Source of the DNA: Rhodobacter sp. TJ_12
GTDB taxonomy: Bacteria; Pseudomonadota; Alphaproteobacteria; Rhodobacterales; Rhodobacteraceae
Reading direction: 5' to 3'
Length of the DNA stretch: 64,000 nt
Assembly: GCF_020023995.1 (NCBI RefSeq)
Contig: NZ_NRRD01000009.1
Span: 47,708 to 111,707, forward strand
Shown here: piece after piece, positions 25,240 to 34,221 of the stretch
How the letters are laid out: each line of letters starts with the position of its first letter
Position numbering within the stretch: position 1 is the first letter of the stretch
Position numbers and translations under genes: made by a program
Notes under the pieces: model-generated
Databases searched by the model: none
What the model saw: only the letters and a program-made list of their open reading frames with translations
What the model was told of the DNA's origin: nothing

Positions 25240-25983
25240 CAGCATCCGGAACGCGGCAGAGGCGGCCCAGCCTGCAAAGACCGCAAGCGCCAAAGACATC
25301 AGCCCGTAAAGCGCGGGCCGGTCTTGCGACATCATATAGGTAAAGCGCTCCAGCCCGACGCGGCGCACGCGGATGGGGCGCTCTGCCCGGTCGATCAGAT
25401 TGCCGTCACGCAGCAAAAAGATGCGCGCGGTATAATCGCCCTCGATCAGGTTGGCGGGCAGCTCGAAATCGGCCCGAAACAGGGTGTCTTGCACCAGTTT
25501 CACCGGGTTGCGGGTGAGTTGATAGACCCCCGCCTTTTCCCGAATACGCATCAGCGCCTCGGCATAGGGGCGGGTGTCGCTTTCCCCCAAGGGTCCGGCA
25601 AAGGCCCGCATCGCCAGCGGCAGCGAGATGTTTTCCAGCGCATCCAGCGCGGGCGGCAAGATCCGTTCCAGCGGTGCCGAACTGGCCACCGCATAATAGC
25701 TTGGTGCCTCTGGCACCACCACCTTGCCGGTGTTGACCCAAATGCCGAATTCGCGCGATTTGCGCCGCACGGTGACTCGCTGCATCGGCCCTTCCAGCGT
25801 GACAATCACCCCAAGCCGCCCCGGCGGTTCGGGCGCATCGCGTTTCACCGCGCCATAAAGCAGCACGGTCGAGCCATCGAACGACGCCGTGATGCCAATA
25901 TCTTCTTCGCTTAGCCCGGCCACGACCTTTTCGGCCTGCGCGGGCAGGGCCAGCATCAGCCAGATCAGCATCACCCGGATCAT
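25231..25983 (-). CDS. TIGR02186-type exported membrane-anchored protein
   Basis: A 250-residue protein with an N-terminal signal peptide (ending AQA), a periplasmic domain rich in beta strands and one C-terminal transmembrane helix followed by basic residues. It matches the alphaproteobacterial family TIGR02186 (Pfam Alph_Pro_TM), whose genes commonly sit beside TauE/SafE permeases as here. Its start overlaps the permease stop by ATGA, so the two are co-translated. No enzymatic motif is visible; it may be an accessory subunit of anion export. Confidence 0.82.
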   Translation of the reverse strand: MIRVMLIWLMLALPAQAEKVVAGLSEEDIGITASFDGSTVLLYGAVKRDAPEPPGRLGVIVTLEGPMQRVTVRRKSREFGIWVNTGKVVVPEAPSYYAVASSAPLERILPPALDALENISLPLAMRAFAGPLGESDTRPYAEALMRIREKAGVYQLTRNPVKLVQDTLFRADFELPANLIEGDYTARIFLLRDGNLIDRAERPIRVRRVGLERFTYMMSQDRPALYGLMSLALAVFAGWAASAAFRMLKR

Positions 25984-26900
25984 CTGGGCACCCCCGTGGT
26001 GAGGGAGTAAAGCTCGCCCGGCATCAACAGCAGATCGAGGCCCAGTTTCACCGCCACGGCCAGAACCAGAAGCGCCAGCAGGATGCGCAATTGCTCGGCC
26101 TTCAGCTTCGCCCCCAGTTGCGAGCCGATCTGCGCGCCCACGACCCCGCCGACAATCAGCAGCAGCGCCAGCATCACATCCACCGACTGGTTGGTAATCG
26201 CATGCATCAAGGTGGTAAAGGCGGAAACGAACAGGATCTGAAACAGCGAGGTGCCGATCACCACCTTGGTCGGCATGCCCAGCAAATAGATCATCGCGGG
26301 CACCATGATGAAGCCGCCGCCGACCCCCATGATGGCTGCCAGAACGCCGACCGCCATCCCCACCAGAACCGGCGGAATGACCGAGATATAAAGCCCCGAT
26401 GCGCGGAATTTCACCTTGAAGGGCAGGCGGTGAATCCAGTTATGGCTGCGCGCCTTGGTGCGCGGCGCATCGGCGCGGCGCGTGCGGCGCAGCGCGCGGA
26501 TCGATTCTTGCAACATCAGCGCGCCGATCGACCCAAGGAAGACGACATAGGACAATTGCACCGCAAGGTCGATTTGGCCCAGCCGCGTCAGCAGGTTGAA
26601 GAGGTAAATCCCCATGCCGGACCCGGTCAGGCCGCCGATCATCAGCACCAGCCCCATCGGCACATCGACGGCCTTGCGCTTGAATTGCGCCAAAACCCCG
26701 CTGACCGAGGAGGCCACAACCTGATTGGCCCCGGTTGCCACGGCCACGGCGGGCGGAATGCCGATAAAGAACAAAAGCGGCGTGATCAGAAATCCGCCGC
26801 CCACGCCAAAAAGACCCGACAAAAGGCCCACGAGCCCGCCTAGGCCCAGCAAAAGGAAGATGTTCACCGATATCTCGGCGATGGGGAGGTAGATCTGCAT
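25980..26900 (-). CDS. TauE/SafE family sulfite/anion permease
   Basis: A 306-residue membrane protein with about eight segments in two homologous halves. Each half carries the family's glycine-rich motif: GLFGVGGGFLITP in the first and IMGVGGGFIMVP in the second. A basic loop of about 35 residues joins the halves. Members move sulfite, sulfoacetate or related anions. It is the first gene of a coupled pair with the TIGR02186 protein. No sulfur-metabolism gene lies next to it, so the substrate is open. Confidence 0.9.
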   Translation of the reverse strand: MQIYLPIAEISVNIFLLLGLGGLVGLLSGLFGVGGGFLITPLLFFIGIPPAVAVATGANQVVASSVSGVLAQFKRKAVDVPMGLVLMIGGLTGSGMGIYLFNLLTRLGQIDLAVQLSYVVFLGSIGALMLQESIRALRRTRRADAPRTKARSHNWIHRLPFKVKFRASGLYISVIPPVLVGMAVGVLAAIMGVGGGFIMVPAMIYLLGMPTKVVIGTSLFQILFVSAFTTLMHAITNQSVDVMLALLLIVGGVVGAQIGSQLGAKLKAEQLRILLALLVLAVAVKLGLDLLLMPGELYSLTTGVPR

Positions 26901-26972
26901 GGCGACGTGTCGGCTTTGCTATTGCAGCATGACGTGCATGGCGCAGGGTAGCAAGACCCGCTTTCGCCCCGG

Positions 26973-27773
26973 TTAACCGGTTTTCAGCATCCGGCGCAGG
27001 ATCTGCTCGAATTTCGCCGCGCCTTTGGGGGCCATGGCCTTGGTCTGTTCATGGCTGATTTGTTCATCGGCCATGCCCGCGCCCATATTCGTGATGATCG
27101 AAACCGCCGCGACCCGCAGCCCCAAAAAGCGCGCAAGAATGATTTCCGGCACTGTCGACATGCCCACCGCATCGGCGCCAAGGATTTTGGCGGCGCGAAT
27201 TTCGGCTGGGGTTTCGAACGAGGGCCCCGAAAACCAGCAATAAACCCCTTCGGGCAGGTCAATCCCCTCGGCCTTCGCGGCCGCTTTTAACTGTGCCCGT
27301 AGGCCAGCGTCATGCGCATCGGTCATCGGCACAAAACGGGCATCGGTCGGCTCGCCGATCAGCGGGTTGATACCGGCAAAGTTGATATGGTCATTGAGCA
27401 GCATCAGCCCGCCGGGCGGGATGTCGGCGCGCAGGCTTCCGGCGGCATTCGTCAGCAAAAGCTGGGTGCAGCCCAGATCGCGCAAAACTTCAAGCGCGCA
27501 CCGCATTTCGGCGGGGTTGCCATGCTCATAGTAATGCCCGCGCCCGCCGAATACCGCGACCCGCACACCCTCTAGATCGCCAATCGCCAGTGTTGGATTG
27601 TGGCCCGACACCCCCGCCTGCGGAAACCCCGGCAGATCGGTATAGGGGATCGCCACGCCCTCCACCGTTTCAGCAATATGGCCCAGTCCCGAGCCAAGGA
27701 TCAGCCCCAGTTTTGGGGGCGCATCGCCCGCGCGGGCGCGGATCAATTGGGCAAGTTCAGCGCTCTTTGACAT
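26973..27773 (-). CDS. Purine nucleoside phosphorylase (trimeric type)
   Basis: A 266-residue phosphorylase that splits purine nucleosides (typically inosine or guanosine) with phosphate. GSGLG near the N-terminus binds phosphate, GRGHYYEH follows, then NAAGSL, and FETPAEIR with GMSTVPE in the purine site. The start used is ATG 27773, preceded by GGAGG at 8 nt; it lies 17 nt inside the preceding permease gene. It is the last gene of the nucleoside ABC transporter operon, so imported nucleosides are probably cleaved by it directly. Confidence 0.92.
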   Translation of the reverse strand: MSKSAELAQLIRARAGDAPPKLGLILGSGLGHIAETVEGVAIPYTDLPGFPQAGVSGHNPTLAIGDLEGVRVAVFGGRGHYYEHGNPAEMRCALEVLRDLGCTQLLLTNAAGSLRADIPPGGLMLLNDHINFAGINPLIGEPTDARFVPMTDAHDAGLRAQLKAAAKAEGIDLPEGVYCWFSGPSFETPAEIRAAKILGADAVGMSTVPEIILARFLGLRVAAVSIITNMGAGMADEQISHEQTKAMAPKGAAKFEQILRRMLKTG

Positions 27774-28725
27774 AGGGCTGGCCTCCGGCACGGGGGGGGA
27801 TGGCGCGGCCGACGAACCCGGCCAGCACGATCACGGTGAGGATATAAGGCAGCGCATCCAGCGCAGGCACCGGAATCTTCATATGCAAAGTGCCCTCGAT
27901 CACATCGGGGCGCAGGGCGATGGCTTGCAAAAAGCCAAACAGCATCGTGGCCCCCAGCGCATACCAAGGCCGCCATTTGGCAAAGATCAGCGCGGCCAGC
28001 GCGATATAGCCGCGCCCGGCGGTCATTTCGCGCCCAAATCCCGCTTGCAGCGCTGTGGCCATATAGGCCCCGGCAATCCCGCACAGCACCCCGGTCAGCA
28101 CCAGCGCGGTATAGCGCAGCCGAATGACCGAAACGCCCGCAGTATCGACCGATTCCGGGTTTTCACCCACCGCGCGCAGCCGCAGCCCGAAACGGGTGCG
28201 GAACAAAAGCCACCACGTCAGCGGCACCGCTGCCAGCGCAAGATAAACCAGCAGCGAATGCCCCGAGATCACCTTGGCATAAAACGGCCCCAGCCATGGC
28301 ACGGAGGACAGCGCCTCGACCCCCGGCAGGGCGATGCCGTGAAACCGCGCGTCGCCCGACAGCGGCGGCGTGCGCCCGCCTTGGTGAAACAGCGTTTGCG
28401 CGATCAGCACGGTTGCGCCCGACGCCACGAAATTGAGCGCGACGCCAGAGATCAACTGATTGCCGCGAAAGGTGATAGAGGCGAGCCCATGGATCATCGC
28501 AAAGATCAGCGACGCCACGATCCCCGCCCCAAGGCCCAGCCAAGCCGAGCCCGTCAGCGCCGCCACCGCGCCAGAGGCCATGGCGGCCATCAGCATCTTG
28601 CCTTCAAGTCCGATGTCGAAAATGCCCGCCCGTTCGGAATAAAGCCCGGCCAAACAGGCCAGAAGCAACGGCGTGCCCAGACGCAGGGTCGATCCCAGAA
28701 CCTCGATCAGTGTTGCGTAATCCAT
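27757..28725 (-). CDS. Nucleoside-type ABC transporter permease 2
   Basis: A 322-residue inner-membrane permease with about nine segments, of the branched-chain/ribose permease superfamily used by BMP (basic membrane protein) importers. It has the EGKMLMAA motif just after the LLLACLAGLYSERAGIFDIG segment, the usual coupling loop region. ATG 28725 is used, with GGAGG 8 nt before; it overlaps the stop of the other permease. It forms the membrane pore with the 28725-29813 gene product. Confidence 0.92.
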   Translation of the reverse strand: MDYATLIEVLGSTLRLGTPLLLACLAGLYSERAGIFDIGLEGKMLMAAMASGAVAALTGSAWLGLGAGIVASLIFAMIHGLASITFRGNQLISGVALNFVASGATVLIAQTLFHQGGRTPPLSGDARFHGIALPGVEALSSVPWLGPFYAKVISGHSLLVYLALAAVPLTWWLLFRTRFGLRLRAVGENPESVDTAGVSVIRLRYTALVLTGVLCGIAGAYMATALQAGFGREMTAGRGYIALAALIFAKWRPWYALGATMLFGFLQAIALRPDVIEGTLHMKIPVPALDALPYILTVIVLAGFVGRAIPPRAGGQPYVKER

Positions 28726-29813
28726 CACGCGGCCCTCCGGGCAAGGCGGAAGAATGGCAAAAGCATCATCCGCACCATCGTATCCAGCGCGCCGGTGAAC
28801 AGGATCACCAGCCCCTGTAACAAAAGCCGCAGCTCAATGGGAATGGTGGTCCAAAGCCCCATTTCGGCCCCGCCCTGATACAGAAACCCGAACAAAAGCG
28901 CGGCCAGAAAGACACCAAAGGGATGGTTGCGTCCCATCAACGCAACGGCAATGCCAATGAAACCTGCCCCTTCGGAAGAGTTCTGCACCAGCCGCTCGGA
29001 TTCCCCCATCACGTTGTTGATCGCCATAAGCCCGGCCAAACCGCCCGAAATCAGCATCGACAGCATGATCACCCGCACCGGCGAAATTCCGGCATAGACC
29101 GCGGCACTTTCAGATTTACCAAAAGCGCGGATTTCATAACCAAGCTTGGTGCGCCACAAGAGTGCCCAAACCGCGAAACAGGCTGCCACCGCCACAAAGA
29201 AGCTGACATTGGCGGGCACCTTGTTTGAAAAGATCAGATCAAACCCCGGAATTTGTCCGAAGTTGGGCAGCTTCGCGCCCTCGGGGAAGCGGGCCGAGGC
29301 CGGGTCCATCTGGCCCACCGGGCGCAACACTTCGACCAGCATGTAAACGATCAGCGCCGCGCCGATATAGTTGAACATGATCGTGGTGATCACGATATGG
29401 CTGCCGCGTTTTGCTTGTAACCATGCGGGAATGGCGGCCCAAGCCGCGCCGAAGAGCGCTGCCCCCACGCTGGCCGCCAACAGGGCCATGCTCCAATGCG
29501 GCCATGGTAGCGCAAGGCAAACAAGCGCTACGCCCAAGCCCCCAAGCTGCGCCTGCCCCTCGCCGCCGATGTTGAACTGCCCGGCATGATAAGCAACCGT
29601 CACCGCAAGCCCGGTGAAGATGAAAGAGGTGGTGTAGTAAAGCGTGTAGCCCCAGCCATAGGGCGAGCCAAGCGCCCCATCGACCATGACCGTCACCGCC
29701 TCGATCGGGTCACCGCCAATCGCCAAGATCACGATGGCCGAGATCGCCGCCGCCAGCACCAAAGAGATGAGGGGCACCAGAACAAGGTCCGCCCAAGTGG
29801 GGAGTTTTGTCAT
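28725..29813 (-). CDS. Nucleoside-type ABC transporter permease 1
   Basis: A 362-residue inner-membrane permease with about ten segments. GQFNIGGEGQAQLGG is the family's central motif. A periplasmic loop of about 40 residues (VEVLRPVG to NKVPAN) interrupts the segments. It pairs with permease 2 and is coupled to the ATPase gene by an ATGA overlap. The C-terminus is basic (RLARRAA), as for a cytoplasmic end. Confidence 0.92.
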   Translation of the reverse strand: MTKLPTWADLVLVPLISLVLAAAISAIVILAIGGDPIEAVTVMVDGALGSPYGWGYTLYYTTSFIFTGLAVTVAYHAGQFNIGGEGQAQLGGLGVALVCLALPWPHWSMALLAASVGAALFGAAWAAIPAWLQAKRGSHIVITTIMFNYIGAALIVYMLVEVLRPVGQMDPASARFPEGAKLPNFGQIPGFDLIFSNKVPANVSFFVAVAACFAVWALLWRTKLGYEIRAFGKSESAAVYAGISPVRVIMLSMLISGGLAGLMAINNVMGESERLVQNSSEGAGFIGIAVALMGRNHPFGVFLAALLFGFLYQGGAEMGLWTTIPIELRLLLQGLVILFTGALDTMVRMMLLPFFRLARRAA

Positions 29814-31417
29814 TCTGCCGCCCCTTCGCCCTGCGCAACGCCCGCCATCAACAGGCCCAGTTCGCGCTCATTCGTCTCGGCAGGCAGCCGCTCGCCCATG
29901 ATCTGGCCGTCGAACATCACCGCGATCCGGTCAGAAAGCGACATGATTTCGTCGAGCTCGACCGATACGAGCAGCACCGCCGCCCCTGCATCGCGCAATT
30001 CCACAATCCGGCGGTGGATGAACTCAATCGCGCCAATATCCACACCGCGCGTGGGCTGGCCCACCAGCAACAGCGCCGGGTTGCGCTCGATCTCGCGTGC
30101 TAAAACGATCTTTTGCTGGTTGCCGCCCGAAAAGCTTTTCGCGGGCAGTTGCGGGTTCGGCGGGCGCACGTCGAACCGCTCCATTTTGCCTTCGGTGTCG
30201 CGGATGATCGCGCCATTATCCATGAACAGCGCGCTGGCCTGATAGTCCGGCGCGGAGTGATAGCCAAAAGCCATGTTTTCCCAAGCAGTGAAATCAAGGA
30301 TCAGGCCAAGGTGATGGCGGTCTTCGGGCACATGGGAAATGCCCGCCGCGCGCCGCGTTTGCCCGGTTGCGCCGCGCCCAGACAGCGCGAGTGGCTGCCC
30401 TTGCAGCGACAACTGCCCCGAGATTTTGCCCGCGCCAAAACCGCCCAGCACCTTGAGCAATTCCGATTGCCCATTGCCCGCCACCCCGGCGATCCCCAAA
30501 ATCTCGCCCGCGCGGATCGACAGGTTTACGCCCTTCAGCCGGGCCACGCCCTCGTCATCGGTGACGCGCAGGTTTTCCAGCCGCAGCACTTCGGCGCCGG
30601 GATTGGCCGGGCCCTTGGGCACATGCATCAGCACCTTGCGCCCCACCATCAATTCGGCCAGCGCCTCGGGCGAGCTGTCGGCGGTTTGCACCGTCGCCAC
30701 CATCTCGCCGCGCCGCATCACCGAAACGGTATCGGTGATCTCCATGATTTCACGCAGCTTGTGGGTGATCAAAATGATCGTCTTGCCTTGATCTTTCAGC
30801 CCCCGCAGGATGCGAAACAGGTGATCGGCCTCATCGGGCGTCAGCACGCCCGTGGGTTCATCCAAAATCAAAATATCGGCGTGGCGGTAGAGCGCCTTGA
30901 GGATTTCAACCCGCTGTTGGTGGCCCACCGAAAGCTCTTCGATGACGGCTTCGGGATCAACATCGAGTTCATATTCTTCGGCCAGATGGGCGAGCGTTTT
31001 GCGCGCTTTGGCTAGCGAGGGGCGCAACAGCGCACCATCTTCCGCGCCCAGAATGACATTTTCGAGCACGGTGAAATTCTGCACCAGCTTGAAATGCTGG
31101 AACACCATCCCAATACCCGCGCGGATCGCGGCTTGGCTGTCAGGAATGGTGGTCGGGCGGCCATGGATCAAAATTTCGCCCGCATCGGCGCGGTAAAAGC
31201 CGTAAAGGATCGACATCAGCGTCGATTTGCCCGCGCCGTTTTCGCCGATGATGCCGTGAATCGTGCCCGGCATCACGCGAATGGAGATATCCTTGTTCGC
31301 CTGAACCGGCCCGAAAGCCTTGGAAATGCCGCGCAATTCGATGGCGGGCGCAGCGGCCCCGGCGTTCATCGGGGCGGCAGTTGCCTGCCGCCCCGCATCC
31401 GTTGTCATGGTCATCAT
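29810..31417 (-). CDS. Nucleoside-type ABC transporter ATPase (two ABC domains)
   Basis: A 535-residue protein with two ABC ATPase domains. The first has Walker A GENGAGKST, signature LSVGHQQRVE and Walker B LILDEPTGVL. The second is degenerate, with GVAGNGQSE in place of Walker A and FSGGNQQK as signature, typical of RbsA/NupA-type ATPases in which only one site is fully active. The start region has three clustered ATGs (31417, 31414, 31408); 31417 is given. GGTGGA lies just before, so 31408 is also possible. It overlaps the BMP gene. Confidence 0.92.
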   Translation of the reverse strand: MMTMTTDAGRQATAAPMNAGAAAPAIELRGISKAFGPVQANKDISIRVMPGTIHGIIGENGAGKSTLMSILYGFYRADAGEILIHGRPTTIPDSQAAIRAGIGMVFQHFKLVQNFTVLENVILGAEDGALLRPSLAKARKTLAHLAEEYELDVDPEAVIEELSVGHQQRVEILKALYRHADILILDEPTGVLTPDEADHLFRILRGLKDQGKTIILITHKLREIMEITDTVSVMRRGEMVATVQTADSSPEALAELMVGRKVLMHVPKGPANPGAEVLRLENLRVTDDEGVARLKGVNLSIRAGEILGIAGVAGNGQSELLKVLGGFGAGKISGQLSLQGQPLALSGRGATGQTRRAAGISHVPEDRHHLGLILDFTAWENMAFGYHSAPDYQASALFMDNGAIIRDTEGKMERFDVRPPNPQLPAKSFSGGNQQKIVLAREIERNPALLLVGQPTRGVDIGAIEFIHRRIVELRDAGAAVLLVSVELDEIMSLSDRIAVMFDGQIMGERLPAETNERELGLLMAGVAQGEGAAE

Positions 31418-32403
31418 TCCACCGGGCAGGTGTTGTCCGTCATGTAGTCATGCACGACGATCTCGCCCGCAACGATTTTCGCAGCGGCTTCATCGACGGC
31501 GGCCTTCATCTCGTCGGTAACCAGATCGGCGTTATATTCATCAAGCGCATAGCCCACGCCATTATCGGCCAGGCCCGAGACGATCACCCCGGTTTCCAGA
31601 TCGGTCCCTTCCATGAACGCCTCATAGACCGACAGATCGACGCGCTTGACCATTGAGGTTAGCATATTGCCCGGATGCATATAGTTTTGGTTGCTGTCGA
31701 CGCCGATACCCAAAATGTCTTCATCGGCAACGGTTTGCAGGATACCAAGCCCGGTCGAACCTGCGGCCGAAAAGACCACATCGGCGCCTTGCGCAATTTG
31801 CGCCTTGGTCAGTTCCGACCCTTTGACCGGGTCGTTCCAGGCCGCGGGCGTGGTGCCGGTCATGTTATAGACCACTTTCACATCGGGGTTCGCCGCTTTC
31901 GCGCCTTGTGCGTAGCCGCATTCAAACTTGCGGATCAGCGGAATATCCATGCCGCCGACAAAACCGACGACGCCGGTTTTCGACGCCATCGCCGCCATCA
32001 TGCCGACAAGGTAAGAGCCTTGCTCTTCTTGGAACACGACCGAGCGGACATTGGGCTGATCCACCACCATGTCGATGATGGCGAATTTCGTGTCGGGGTA
32101 ATCGGGGGCCACGGTGTTGAGCACATCGCCAAAGGCAAAGCCCGTCATCACGATCGGGTTCGCGCCCGCTTCGGCAAAGCGGCGCAGCGCTTGTTCACGC
32201 TGGGCTTCGGATTGCATTTCCAGCTCTTTGTAGCTGCCGCCGGTTTCCGCGGCCCAGCGTTCGGCGCCGTTAAAAGCCGCTTCGTTGAAGGATTTGTCGA
32301 ATTTGCCGCCAAGGTCGAAGATCAGCGCGGGATCTGCTGCAGCGGCCCCGGCACACAGCGCCAGCGCGGCGGTGGCGCCAAGAAGGTATTTCGTCATGCT
32401 CAT
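31414..32403 (-). CDS. BMP family substrate-binding protein (nucleoside/purine type)
   Basis: A 329-residue periplasmic binding protein of the BMP/PnrA family, with a signal peptide (MTKYLLGATAALALCAG, cleavage likely after AAA). Family motifs are FDLGGKFDKSFNEAAF near the N-terminus, GFVGGMDIP and ADVVFSAAGSTGLG. BMP proteins bind purine nucleosides, which agrees with PNP at the operon end. A Cys lies near the signal end, but the lipobox (LALC) is poor, so it is probably soluble. GGGAG precedes ATG 32403. It is the first gene of the five-gene operon bmp-ATPase-permease-permease-PNP. Confidence 0.92.
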   Translation of the reverse strand: MSMTKYLLGATAALALCAGAAAADPALIFDLGGKFDKSFNEAAFNGAERWAAETGGSYKELEMQSEAQREQALRRFAEAGANPIVMTGFAFGDVLNTVAPDYPDTKFAIIDMVVDQPNVRSVVFQEEQGSYLVGMMAAMASKTGVVGFVGGMDIPLIRKFECGYAQGAKAANPDVKVVYNMTGTTPAAWNDPVKGSELTKAQIAQGADVVFSAAGSTGLGILQTVADEDILGIGVDSNQNYMHPGNMLTSMVKRVDLSVYEAFMEGTDLETGVIVSGLADNGVGYALDEYNADLVTDEMKAAVDEAAAKIVAGEIVVHDYMTDNTCPVE

Positions 32404-32557
32404 GGATCACTCCCGGTCATTGTTGCGCGTTCCCCGACGGAACGCTATTGGCGGGGCGCGCCCGCGGACCTCGGGGATTAGGGCGCTGAAACCGGGGGCG
32501 GTCAAGCGGGTTTTTGGCTATCGTCGCGTCTTGGTGGGGCAATCGCGGCGCGGCTGC

Positions 32558-32968
32558 CTAAAGCGTTTGCACAAGCACCAGCGCATCTTCCGCCGTGCCA
32601 TCGGGGGCGTGGTAATAGCCTTTGCGGCGCCCGGCCTTTGTCCAGCCGGTGCGGGCATAAAGCACTTGCGCCGCGTTGTTATTGGCCGCCACTTCTAAAA
32701 AGGCTGTGGTGGCGCCGCGCGCACGGGCCGTGGTCAAAAAATCGCTCACAAGCTTGGCGCCGATGCCCTGACGCCGGGACTGCGGATCAACCGCTAAAGT
32801 CAGCAGTTCGGCTTCATCCGCGATCACCCGCCCCAACAAGAAACCCTGTGCCGCACACAGCAAAAAACAATGCCGGGAGCGGATGAGATCAGCGAATTCC
32901 GCCGCCGACCATGGGCGCGGCGTGGTGAAACATGCGGCATGAAGCCGTTCAAGCGCGGAGGGGTCCAT
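32558..32968 (-). CDS. rimI: GNAT N-acetyltransferase, ribosomal protein RimI-like
   Basis: A 136-residue GNAT acetyltransferase. LLTLAVDPQSRRQGIGAKLV contains the R/Q-x-x-G-x-G acetyl-CoA loop, followed by EVAANNNAAQVLYARTGW typical of RimI, which acetylates the N-terminus of ribosomal protein bS18. RimI commonly follows tsaB, as here: the ATG overlaps the tsaB stop (TGATG). Confidence 0.9.
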   Translation of the reverse strand: MDPSALERLHAACFTTPRPWSAAEFADLIRSRHCFLLCAAQGFLLGRVIADEAELLTLAVDPQSRRQGIGAKLVSDFLTTARARGATTAFLEVAANNNAAQVLYARTGWTKAGRRKGYYHAPDGTAEDALVLVQTL

Positions 32969-33579
32969 CAATCCAGCAATACGGGCGGTGGGTCAGAGGG
33001 GGGCGCGGCATCGGCGCCGCGCAAATAAAGCGGCGCGGGTTTGGGCTGTGGACTGCCCAAACGGCTGGCGGCCACCCGTGCCATGGCCACGGGCAAGGCA
33101 AAGGCCGCTTGATCCGGCCCCAAGATCGGTGTGCCTGCCAGTTCGGCTTGCAAAATCTCTGCCGGGGCCAGACGAGGCGCATCGGCACCGGCTTGCGTAA
33201 ACCGCTGGGCATAGGCTTCGCCGCGCCGAGCATCCAACAGCACTGCGACGGGGCGCGCGGCGCCCTCGGCCACCGCCTCGAAGGTGGACACGCCAATGGC
33301 CGGAATGCCAAGGCTCAGGGCCAGTCCTCGCGCGGCAGAAACCGAAATCCGAACCCCGGTGAAATTGCCCGGCCCGACGCCCACGCCAAGGCCGGCAAGG
33401 TCGTGCCAGCCATAGCCCGCCTCGGCCAGCAGCTCCTCCAAAAGCGGCATCAACCGTTCGGCTTGGCCCTTGGCCATCTCTTCCACCCGATGCGCCAGCA
33501 CCGTCTCGCCTTGCAGCAAAGCGGCCGCGCAATGCGCGGCCGATGTGTCAAAGGCCAGGATCAAGGCGTCATTGCGCAA
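32968..33579 (-). CDS. tsaB: tRNA threonylcarbamoyladenosine biosynthesis protein TsaB
   Basis: A 203-residue ASKHA-fold protein that forms the TsaB-TsaD-TsaE complex making t6A37 in ANN-decoding tRNAs. It opens LILAFDTSAAHCAAALL and has the family signature GVGVGPGNFTGVRISV. No ATG is available at the front; the reading frame starts with TTG 33579, 11 nt inside the upstream nfu gene, so translation by coupling is likely. It is followed by rimI. Confidence 0.9.
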   Translation of the reverse strand: MRNDALILAFDTSAAHCAAALLQGETVLAHRVEEMAKGQAERLMPLLEELLAEAGYGWHDLAGLGVGVGPGNFTGVRISVSAARGLALSLGIPAIGVSTFEAVAEGAARPVAVLLDARRGEAYAQRFTQAGADAPRLAPAEILQAELAGTPILGPDQAAFALPVAMARVAASRLGSPQPKPAPLYLRGADAAPPSDPPPVLLD

Positions 33580-34135
33580 CGGCGCGCACCTCGGTCACCT
33601 CGGGGATGTAATGGCGCAGCAAGTTCTCGATCCCCATTTTCAGGGTATAGGTCGACGAGGGGCAGCCCGCGCAAGCCCCCTGCATATGCAGGTAAACAAC
33701 GCCTTTTTCAAAGCCGTGAAAGGTGATGTCGCCACCATCTTGCGCCACGGCGGGGCGCACACGGCTGTCGAGCAATTCCTTGATCTGGGCGATGATCGCG
33801 CCATCCTCACCATCATCGGCACTGCCTTCGGTGTGGCCGCCGCTGGCGGCCCCCATCAACACCGGCTGGCCAGATTGGTAATGTTCCATGATCGCGCCCA
33901 AGATCGCCGGGCGGGCATGGGCCCAATCGGTTTCTTCGTCCTTCGTCACGGTGACGAAATCGGCCCCCAAAAACACACCTTTCACGCCCGCGACGCGGAA
34001 AATGCGCCCCGCAAGCGGCGAGACCTGTGCGGCTTCTTCTGTGGTGAAATCGGCGCTGCCCTCGGGCAAGACTTCAAGGCCCGGCAAGAATTTCAGCGTG
34101 GCGGGGTTCGGGGTGGTCTCGGTCTGGATGAACAT
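33569..34135 (-). CDS. NFU1-like iron-sulfur cluster scaffold protein
   Basis: A 188-residue scaffold/carrier for iron-sulfur clusters. The N-terminal NFU_N domain (MFIQTETTPNPATLKFLPG at the front) is followed by the C-terminal NifU domain (about 110-180) with its cluster-binding CAGCPSS. It is the NFU1/NfuA class of alphaproteobacteria and mitochondria, delivering 4Fe-4S clusters to targets such as lipoyl synthase. Its last codons overlap tsaB. Confidence 0.93.
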   Translation of the reverse strand: MFIQTETTPNPATLKFLPGLEVLPEGSADFTTEEAAQVSPLAGRIFRVAGVKGVFLGADFVTVTKDEETDWAHARPAILGAIMEHYQSGQPVLMGAASGGHTEGSADDGEDGAIIAQIKELLDSRVRPAVAQDGGDITFHGFEKGVVYLHMQGACAGCPSSTYTLKMGIENLLRHYIPEVTEVRAVAQ

Positions 34136-34221
34136 GGCATGCCTCCTTGGCTTGCGGCAGATATGCGCCTTCCGACCAAATTCGTCAAGTTTTGGGCGGT
34201 GAAAGATACGTGCCGCAGCGC

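Noticed and set aside
31414..32403. BMP protein as a lipoprotein
   Set aside because: The Cys near the signal end is preceded by LAL, a poor lipobox; a soluble receptor is more likely.
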